From JAGVSR01 sp031413815 (GTDB lineage: Bacteria; Pseudomonadota; Alphaproteobacteria; Rhizobiales; Hyphomicrobiaceae): a DNA stretch of 52,561 nt. The notes under the pieces were generated by a model. The model saw only the letters and a list, made by a program, of their open reading frames with translations. It did no database searches and was not told the origin of the DNA. Numbering within the stretch: position 1 is the first letter of the stretch; each line of letters begins with the position of its first letter. A program made the translations under genes and the position numbers. The stretch is from NCBI GenBank assembly GCA_031413815.1, contig JANOFU010000021.1, forward strand, positions 1 through 52,561, written 5' to 3'. This document shows, in pieces, positions 47,141-52,561 of the stretch.

Positions 47141-47996
47141 CATCGCACGGCGCTTGGGCTCCGTCGCGACGGCCATTGCGGCACTAACTGCAGTCTTATT
47201 ATTTGTTGCAGTCACCAATAGTGCCACCGCCTTGGCCGCGGACCCGAAATTTCCCACGCTCACTGGCCGCATCGTTGACGACGCTCAGTTGCTGTCGGCT
47301 GCTGACCGCGCAGCAATCGAAACCGAACTTGCTGGCCTGGAAGGCAAATCGTCGGATCAGTTAGTCGTCGTCACGTTGCCGAGCCTGCAAGGCTTCACCA
47401 TTGAAGAGTTCGGCTACAAGCTCGGCCGCCATTGGGGCATCGGCCAGAAAGAGCAGGACAACGGCGTTCTGCTGATCGTCGCGCCCAACGAACGCAAAGT
47501 GCGAATCGAAGTCGGCCGGCGGCTTGAGCCGGTCATGACCGATCTGTTGAGCAAGCTCGTCGTCACAAATTCGGTACTGCCAGCGTTTCGCCGCGGCGAT
47601 TTCCCTGGCGGCGTCAAAGCTGGCGTACGCGACATCAAAGACATTCTGCTCGGTGATGCCGAAGGTTTGAAAGTACGCGCCAAGGGTCTGGGGCAGGGCC
47701 AGGGCCCCGACACCATGGCGCTGGTCATTCTCGCAATTTGGCTTGCGATCTTTCTCTACATCATGTGGGTGCAGAGTCGGCAGGCGAGGCAAAATCCGCA
47801 GCAATATCCGTCCAGCTTCGATCAGGATGGACGCCGGCGCAGGCGCCGCCGCAGCGGCATCGGTGATGGCCAGGTGATCATCATTCCCGGCGGCTCGGGC
47901 CATTGGGACGGCGGTGGCTGGGGCAATGGCGGCGGAGGCGGCTGGTCAGGTGGCGGCGGCGATTTCAGCGGCGGTGGCGCGTCGGGAAGCTGGTAA
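47076..47996 (+). CDS. TPM-domain protein (YgcG-like), with repeat-derived N-terminus
   Basis: This protein has up to 306 aa. After a signal segment (SVATAIAALTAVLLFVAV, with cleavage likely near TALAAD), the TPM domain has LTGRIVDDAQLLSAADRAAI and GRHWGIGQKEQDNGVLLIVA. It ends with a membrane segment (LVILAIWLAIFLYIMWV) and a Gly-rich tail with repeated GGGGWSGGGGDFSGGG-like text. TPM (Psb32-like) proteins form a metal-binding fold linked to membrane protein assembly. The ATG at 47076 lacks a ribosome site, and residues 9-20 come from the inverted repeat. The native start may have been lost or may be a downstream TTG at 47154. Confidence 0.82.
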   Translation: MAVVWSGVGPPTPYPSPRGGGVIARRLGSVATAIAALTAVLLFVAVTNSATALAADPKFPTLTGRIVDDAQLLSAADRAAIETELAGLEGKSSDQLVVVTLPSLQGFTIEEFGYKLGRHWGIGQKEQDNGVLLIVAPNERKVRIEVGRRLEPVMTDLLSKLVVTNSVLPAFRRGDFPGGVKAGVRDIKDILLGDAEGLKVRAKGLGQGQGPDTMALVILAIWLAIFLYIMWVQSRQARQNPQQYPSSFDQDGRRRRRRRSGIGDGQVIIIPGGSGHWDGGGWGNGGGGGWSGGGGDFSGGGASGSW

Positions 47997-48051
47997 GTTG
48001 AGTTAAAGAGGCAGACGGCAATCTCACGACGGACGGGATGGGACGGAACTT

Positions 48052-48681
48052 ATGGCCCTGATTTCTGAAACAGATCACAAGCGGATCGCGGACGCCATCG
48101 CGCGGGCTGAGCGCAAAACGTCGGGCGAAATCGTGACCGTGCTGACAGCCGAGAGCAGCACCTACCTCTATGCGCCGTTCGTATGGGCGTCGTTGATCGC
48201 GCTCTTGGTGCCCTGGCCGTTCATCTATTTCACGTGGTTGTCAGTGCAGTGGATTTACGTCTTCCAGCTCGTCACGTTCTTTCTCCTTCTCGCATGTCTG
48301 CTGCCTCGTCCGATCCGCCGCTGGCTGGTGCCGCGCAGCGTCAAGGATCAGCGCGCACACCGCCGGGCCGTCGATCAGTTCCTGGTGCAGAACCTGCACA
48401 CTACTAAGGGCCGTACGGGTGTGATGATCTTCGTCTCAGCGGCGGAACGCTACGCGGAGATCATCGCCGACACGAAGATCAACGCCAAAGTCGAAAAGGG
48501 CACGTGGCAAGCGATTGTCGATACTCTGACGGCGAACATCGCGGCTGGAAAACCGGCCGATGGCTTCATTCACGCCATCGAAGCCTCGGGCGATTTGCTG
48601 GCGAAGCACTTCCCACCCGGCACGTTTGACCCCAACGAGCTGCCCAACCATTTGATCGTTCTCGATAACGAAACCGCATAG
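48052..48681 (+). CDS. TPM-domain membrane protein
   Basis: This 209-aa protein has an N-terminal helix with IADAIARAERKTSGEIVTVL, two membrane segments (about residues 42-62 and 66-85), and a TPM-like cytoplasmic half with TKGRTGVMIFVSAAERYAEI and HFPPGTFDPNELPNHLIVL. It is the short second TPM protein commonly following LemA and the Gly-rich TPM protein. It starts 55 nt after the first TPM gene. The set probably works together at the membrane, but no defined activity is known. Confidence 0.85.
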   Translation: MALISETDHKRIADAIARAERKTSGEIVTVLTAESSTYLYAPFVWASLIALLVPWPFIYFTWLSVQWIYVFQLVTFFLLLACLLPRPIRRWLVPRSVKDQRAHRRAVDQFLVQNLHTTKGRTGVMIFVSAAERYAEIIADTKINAKVEKGTWQAIVDTLTANIAAGKPADGFIHAIEASGDLLAKHFPPGTFDPNELPNHLIVLDNETA

Positions 48682-48708
48682 CCATTCATCGCACTCACGG
48701 GGGACCCG

Positions 48709-50115
48709 ATGCACGAGCCGATGCCGACACCGGGTGCCGCAACGACGGTGCGTGCGCCCATGCGTTCGCTCGTGTCGTGGGTGTTGTACGACTTCGCCGC
48801 CCAGCCCTATTACACGCTGGTGCTGACGTTCCTGTTCGCGCCGTACTTCGCCAACCACGTTGTGGGAGACGTCGCAAAGGGTCAAGCGCTGTGGGGCTAT
48901 GCCGCCGCAGCTGCGGGCGTGCTGATCGCCATTGGCAGTCCATTCCTAGGTGCGTTCGCCGACGGCCGTGGCCGCCGCAAGCCCTGGATCGCGCTGTTTT
49001 ATGTGGTGATGATCGCGGCGCTAAGCGTTTTGTGGATTGCGGTGCCGTCCGCTTCGATGTCCACAATCTATTTGATACTCGCTGCTTTCATTGTGGCGAC
49101 GGCAGCCGCAGAATTCTCATCCGTCTTCACCAACAGCATGATGCCAAGCCTCGTGCCGCCCAGTGAGCTTGGCCGCTTATCAGGCATCGGCTGGGGTGTC
49201 GGCTATGCCGGCGGCTTGTTGAGTCTGGCGATTATGGCTGGCCTGATCGTCGCCAATCCGGCGACGGGTAAGACACTGTTTGGGCTTGAGCCACTTCTGG
49301 CACTTGATGGTGCGACGCGCGAAGGCGACCGGTTGGTCGGTCCATTCGCAGCCATCTGGTTCGCGCTGTTCATGATCCCGTTTTTTCTGTTTGTGCCCGA
49401 TGTGAAGTCACAGCGCGCCGCATTTCCGGCGTCGCCTGCGGCGCAACGCCCAGCCACGGCCGAGCTGTGGGACACGATCCGCGCGCTGCCGTCCAACCGC
49501 GACATGCTGCTGTTTCTCATCGCCCGTATGCTCTACGCCGACGGCCTGTCGGCGATCTTTGCGTTTGGTGGAATCTACGGTGCCGCGGTGTTCGGCTGGA
49601 GCGCGCTGGAACTCGGCATTTTCGGCATCATCTTGTCGCTCACTGGCATGATCGGGTCGATTGTTGGCGGTTTTGTCGATGACCGCGTCGGCTCGAAAAC
49701 GGTGATTGTGGTGTCGCTCCTTCTGTTGCTGATCGGCGCGCTGGGCATTCTGTCGGTCGACAAGACACACGTGCTGTACACGACGGAAGTGGCGGCAAAG
49801 GCTGCGGGCTCTTCGCCGTTCTCTTCGGCGGGCGAGCAGGTGTTCTTGGCGTTCGCCGTTTTGGTGGGGCTCGTGGCAGCGCCCGTGCAGGCCGCCAGCC
49901 GCGCACTGCTGGCACGGCTCTCGCCGCCCGACAAGATCACGCAATACTTTGGCTTGTTCGCTTTCTCCGGCAAAGTGACCGCGTTCATGGCACCGCTGCT
50001 GGTCGCGACCGTGACGACGATCACCGGCGACCAAAGATTGGGCATGGCATCGATCGCGCTGTTCTTGATCGCTGGGATGTTGCTGATCTTGCCGGTCAGG
50101 GTGCCGCGTCAATAG
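48709..50115 (+). CDS. UMF1-family MFS transporter
   Basis: This 468-aa 12-segment major facilitator resembles the Atg22/UMF1 group, starting SWVLYDFAAQPYYTLVLTF. The MFS loop motif is FADGRGRRKPWI, GIGWGVGYAGGLLSL follows, and a second cytoplasmic motif is FVDDRVGSKT. The family is named for yeast vacuolar efflux of amino acids; bacterial substrates are unknown. It begins 27 nt after the second TPM gene on the same strand and may be co-transcribed. Confidence 0.88.
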   Translation: MHEPMPTPGAATTVRAPMRSLVSWVLYDFAAQPYYTLVLTFLFAPYFANHVVGDVAKGQALWGYAAAAAGVLIAIGSPFLGAFADGRGRRKPWIALFYVVMIAALSVLWIAVPSASMSTIYLILAAFIVATAAAEFSSVFTNSMMPSLVPPSELGRLSGIGWGVGYAGGLLSLAIMAGLIVANPATGKTLFGLEPLLALDGATREGDRLVGPFAAIWFALFMIPFFLFVPDVKSQRAAFPASPAAQRPATAELWDTIRALPSNRDMLLFLIARMLYADGLSAIFAFGGIYGAAVFGWSALELGIFGIILSLTGMIGSIVGGFVDDRVGSKTVIVVSLLLLLIGALGILSVDKTHVLYTTEVAAKAAGSSPFSSAGEQVFLAFAVLVGLVAAPVQAASRALLARLSPPDKITQYFGLFAFSGKVTAFMAPLLVATVTTITGDQRLGMASIALFLIAGMLLILPVRVPRQ

Positions 50116-50215
50116 AAGGGGCAAGTGCCGTGAAAAGCTGCCGTTGCAGCTCCTGGAGCATCCATGTAAACGTTGTGCTCATACTTGTCTTTAGATTCAC
50201 ATGCGAGGACGGTTC

Positions 50216-51175
50216 ATGTTGCCAATCCGGGGCGCTGCCCTTTCATGTGTCAGTGCCGTGTTCTTGTCGTTGACCGGCGTCGTCTCAACGGCAATTGCAG
50301 GCGCTGGGCAGCAACCAGCACCAGGGGCCAATCCAGGGACGGCCGACGTTGCGCAATCTGCTTTCAACAGTGCCAAAGAGCTTGGAACTGCAGAGGCGTG
50401 GAACGCATTTCTCACCACCTATCCGACAGGCTTTTACGCGGATCTGGCGCGCGCTTATCTCAACAAACAAACCGGAGCGGCACCCGCAACACCGCCTGCT
50501 ACCCCGGTAGCTGCGGCGCCTGCTGGCCCGGTGCAAGAAGTCTCATGCGCGGCACAGAGCACGCTACGCTCCGTGTCGTCAGACACTCCAACAAAGATCA
50601 CATTCGTCAACACGTCCGGGATGTACCGCTCGATCCTGTGGATCGATTTCAACGGTAGCCCTAAAGACTACGGCGGGCTGAATTCTGGTCAAGAATTGAC
50701 GCTCGACACGTTTGTAACCCATCCGTGGATGATTGCGACGGGGCCGGGTGATTGCTTGCAGATTTTCATGCCAAGCGCGGCAGCATCGAGAGTTGACCTC
50801 CGCAGGTTAGCTGCCGACACGCCGCCAACGGATCAGAAAGCGGCACCGCAGCGGCAGCCCGAGAAGCAGCAGAAATATGAGAGGCCACCGCAAAAGAAGA
50901 AGCCCCTCGTCTGCGGCAAGAATTATAAGCTGCGGAGCGGCCAGTGCGTGCTCGTCCAAAACTGCGGAAAGAACGCCTATCGCAGCGCTGAAGGAGATTG
51001 CCACTGCAACAACAACTACATGATGCGCAACGGCAAATGCATATGGAAGCAGGACAAACAGGGCTTCGAAGTCGCCCCGTGGAAGAAGGGTGGCTGTAAG
51101 GCATGGCAGAACCAGTGCAGCCAGGGCAACAACAACGCGTGCGGGCAATACGAGGCAAACTGCCAAGTCAATTGA
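50216..51175 (+). CDS. Secreted modular protein: N-module, VHL-like beta domain, Cys-rich tail
   Basis: This 319-aa exported protein has a signal peptide at residues 1-30. Residues 46-85 form a helical module (SAKELGTAEAWNAFLTTYP, then ADLARAYLNK) shared with the convergent protein at 51308-52252. After a Pro/Ala linker, residues 110-187 (KITFVNTSGMYRSILWIDFN, GGLNSGQELTLDTF, HPWMIATGPG) match the pattern of the von Hippel-Lindau beta domain. A Lys/Gln/Pro linker leads to a tail with ten cysteines (233-316). The ATG at 50216 has GAGGA 7-8 nt upstream. The function is unknown; envelope binding or scaffolding is possible. Confidence 0.75.
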   Translation: MLPIRGAALSCVSAVFLSLTGVVSTAIAGAGQQPAPGANPGTADVAQSAFNSAKELGTAEAWNAFLTTYPTGFYADLARAYLNKQTGAAPATPPATPVAAAPAGPVQEVSCAAQSTLRSVSSDTPTKITFVNTSGMYRSILWIDFNGSPKDYGGLNSGQELTLDTFVTHPWMIATGPGDCLQIFMPSAAASRVDLRRLAADTPPTDQKAAPQRQPEKQQKYERPPQKKKPLVCGKNYKLRSGQCVLVQNCGKNAYRSAEGDCHCNNNYMMRNGKCIWKQDKQGFEVAPWKKGGCKAWQNQCSQGNNNACGQYEANCQVN

Positions 51176-51260
51176 TGGACGACGCGACGTCCATTTTGCG
51201 TCCGGCGATTATTGCGGCAGCTGAATAGAGAGATGTGGCGCTGATTTTACGCCACATCTC
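51175..51260. terminator. Two hairpins between convergent genes
   Basis: The first stem, ATGGACG/CGTCCAT (51175-51181 with 51188-51194), sits on the stop codon and is followed by four T. The second, stronger stem is 11 bp (51230-51240 with 51250-51260) with a 9-nt loop and lacks a T-run on the plus strand. Together they probably end the two convergent transcripts. Confidence 0.6.
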
Positions 51261-51307
51261 GGTTGATCAACGGAACGGCCCGGTTTTGGGCTTTGTGCGG
51301 CTGCGCC

Positions 51308-52252
51308 TCAGCCGCCCGTTTCATTGGGCTGGCATTGACCGAGCGGGTTGAGATAGGTCCCCGGAGGGCAACCGATCTTCTTTTGTTTCTTGAGCCGTTG
51401 AACATCTTTCTTTTTATAGGCGACGCAGCTGCCGTTTTTCAGAATCAGGCCAAGTTCCCTACAGGCCGCAGATTGTGAAAACGTTTTCTTTTTCTTCTTC
51501 TTAGGTGGGTTGTTGATCTCGCCCTCGCCATCTTCTTGCGCCTCCAGATCAACGCAGCGTCCCGCTTCCGGCACGTACGTCTCGCGGGCCTTGCAGGTCT
51601 TCCCTTTGCCGAAGAATCCCGCTGGCCGGCAGCGCAGACCATCCCATTCGCCGCCATCCTTGCAACCCGCGGCCTTCTTTTTCTCGCTCGGCGGCGCGGT
51701 CGTGCAGACTTTGAATAGGTCCGGCCTCTCAGCGCCTGTCGAGCAGAGAATGCCGCCCCACTTGTAGCCCGTTCCTGAGTCGCGATAGACAATCTTGAAC
51801 CACGGATAGCCGTTCTCAATGGCATCGGTCCGGCCCATTAGCGTGATCCGCTCACCCTCATCGAGGCTGTCGACTTTGGCATACTGCTGACCGGGTCCAT
51901 CGCGCACGACCCCACCCCAGGATCCCGCTTCAACCGGGAAATCATTATTGGGATCAATGGGTGCTGGTACCGAAGCTGGGGGCTGCGGTTGGTCGGCTAG
52001 CTTCTTCACATAAGCGCGCGCCAGATCGGCATGAAACCCTTTGGGATAGTTCGACAAGAACGCATCCCAGGCCTCAACGGTGCCCAGGCTCTTTGCCGCT
52101 TCGAAGGCGTCTTTCTCAACGCTTCCTGCCGGTTCTGCGTGCGCGCTGCCGGACCCCCAAGGGACCTGCGATCCGATTTGAAGCGCAGGCGCGACGAGCG
52201 CCGCAAGACAAAGACTGGCGCCAAGCACCAAGGCAGAATAGACCGTCGTCAT
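51308..52252 (-). CDS. Secreted modular protein: N-module, SH3-like domain, Cys-rich tail
   Basis: This 314-aa exported protein has a signal segment (ALVLGASLCLAALVAPAL). Residues 46-84 (AAKSLGTVEAWDAFLSNYPK, then ADLARAYVKK) are the same module as in the convergent protein, at nearly the same position, with 26 of 40 residues identical. Residues 108-172 (WGGVVRDGPGQQYAKVDSL, GYPWFKIVYRD, WGGILC) are a bacterial SH3-like domain. A basic tail with several cysteines (CKDGGEWDGLRC, TCKARETYVPEAGRC, GCPPGTYLNPLGQC) and a Lys run follows. The ATG at 52252 has AGGA 9 nt upstream. It probably binds the cell wall or another envelope component. Confidence 0.78.
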   Translation of the reverse strand: MTTVYSALVLGASLCLAALVAPALQIGSQVPWGSGSAHAEPAGSVEKDAFEAAKSLGTVEAWDAFLSNYPKGFHADLARAYVKKLADQPQPPASVPAPIDPNNDFPVEAGSWGGVVRDGPGQQYAKVDSLDEGERITLMGRTDAIENGYPWFKIVYRDSGTGYKWGGILCSTGAERPDLFKVCTTAPPSEKKKAAGCKDGGEWDGLRCRPAGFFGKGKTCKARETYVPEAGRCVDLEAQEDGEGEINNPPKKKKKKTFSQSAACRELGLILKNGSCVAYKKKDVQRLKKQKKIGCPPGTYLNPLGQCQPNETGG

Positions 52253-52424
52253 ATGATTTTTTCCTGAAATTAGCGCCGTCGCAACTCCGCACCATCTACG
52301 CGCGAATAAATGTTCGCAGCAAGCATAATGAGGGAGTGAGGGAGGGCAAAATTTTTCCTGATTACCCAGCCACGTAATCGATTTTTAGAGCGCTGCGGGG
52401 TCTTGGTGCTGCGCGAACGGCGAT

Positions 52425-52561
52425 TCACGCGAGACGGTCGAGCAAAGCGGGCAGATCGAAGCGGCGGTTGTAGCGGTATTGGAACTCGGCGAAGTAGCGA
52501 AATACATAGCGCGGCCTGATCGACTTCAATGTTCCAACGATCGCGGTTTTCAAATTGCCGA
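52425..52561 (-). CDS. IS1595/ISXO2-like transposase, C-terminal end (partial)
   Basis: The last 45 codons of a transposase run in from beyond the window edge. Readable text is GNLKTAIVGTLKSIRP, RYFAEFQYRYNRRFDLP, then ALLDRLA and stop at 52425-52427. The FRY-AEF-YR-NRR pattern is typical of the end of IS1595-family (ISXO2-like DDE) enzymes. The right end of the element and its terminal repeat should lie in the 172 nt between here and 52252; none was recognised. Completeness cannot be judged. Confidence 0.8.
   Translation of the reverse strand, partial: GNLKTAIVGTLKSIRPRYVFRYFAEFQYRYNRRFDLPALLDRLA

Overview
The window reads as a chromosomal stretch of an alphaproteobacterium, most likely of the order Hyphomicrobiales (Rhizobiales). 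This rests on gene content and order: hemC-hemD-mitofilin-hemY divergent from tsaD-gpsA, a DUF1674 (SdhAF4-type) protein next to htpX, rsmB-heparinase-purH, secA divergent from a parvulin-argJ block, TadG-like vWA proteins and a HIG1-domain protein. The assignment is inferred from recognised families, not from any search.

Positions 1-1930 do not look like the rest. They hold a perfect 26-bp inverted repeat, a MNT/HEPN toxin-antitoxin-like pair whose HEPN member is frameshifted, and an alpha/beta hydrolase with no N-terminus. At about 1930 this hydrolase is joined in opposite context to a sulfate-binding protein gene that has lost its 3' end. It is either a recombination scar or an assembly chimera.

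Positions 2873-5552 form a small accessory island beside tRNA-Thr(CGT). A minus-strand chain of tiny, overlapping genes diverges from an unknown 408-aa protein with a helix-turn-helix-like N-terminus, and a strong terminator or leader hairpin lies between them.

Positions 5553-19336 are mostly housekeeping: tRNA-Thr, manC (GDP-mannose synthesis), an SDR, haem genes hemC/hemD/hemY with mitofilin, tsaD, gpsA, an EVE protein, an ETFB-type lysine methyltransferase and acs. From 19376 to 23549, all on the minus strand, two TadG-like vWA proteins flank an extensin-like peptidoglycan protein, followed by DUF1674. From 23638 to 30871 the plus strand carries htpX, rsmB, a heparinase II/III protein, purH, a GNAT acetyltransferase and a PilZ protein. 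Minus-strand mutT, tpm, argJ and a parvulin PPIase run up to a divergent secA, which is followed by an acetylpolyamine amidohydrolase.

From 38713 to 45167 the minus strand holds accA, three consecutive YafK-type L,D-transpeptidases (one lipoprotein, one membrane-anchored, one probably secreted), a YqhA-type membrane protein and a saccharopine-dehydrogenase-like protein. From 45705 to 52252 come a HIG1 protein, LemA, two TPM-domain proteins, a UMF1-type MFS transporter, and a convergent pair of secreted modular proteins. The pair shares an N-terminal module but carries different middle domains: one resembles the von Hippel-Lindau beta domain and the other is SH3-like, each with a Cys-rich tail. 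The window ends in the C-terminus of an IS1595-like transposase.

The most novel items are the modular VHL/SH3 pair, the tRNA-adjacent small-gene island with its leader hairpin, the three tandem L,D-transpeptidases, and the inverted repeat that runs into the start of a TPM-domain gene.
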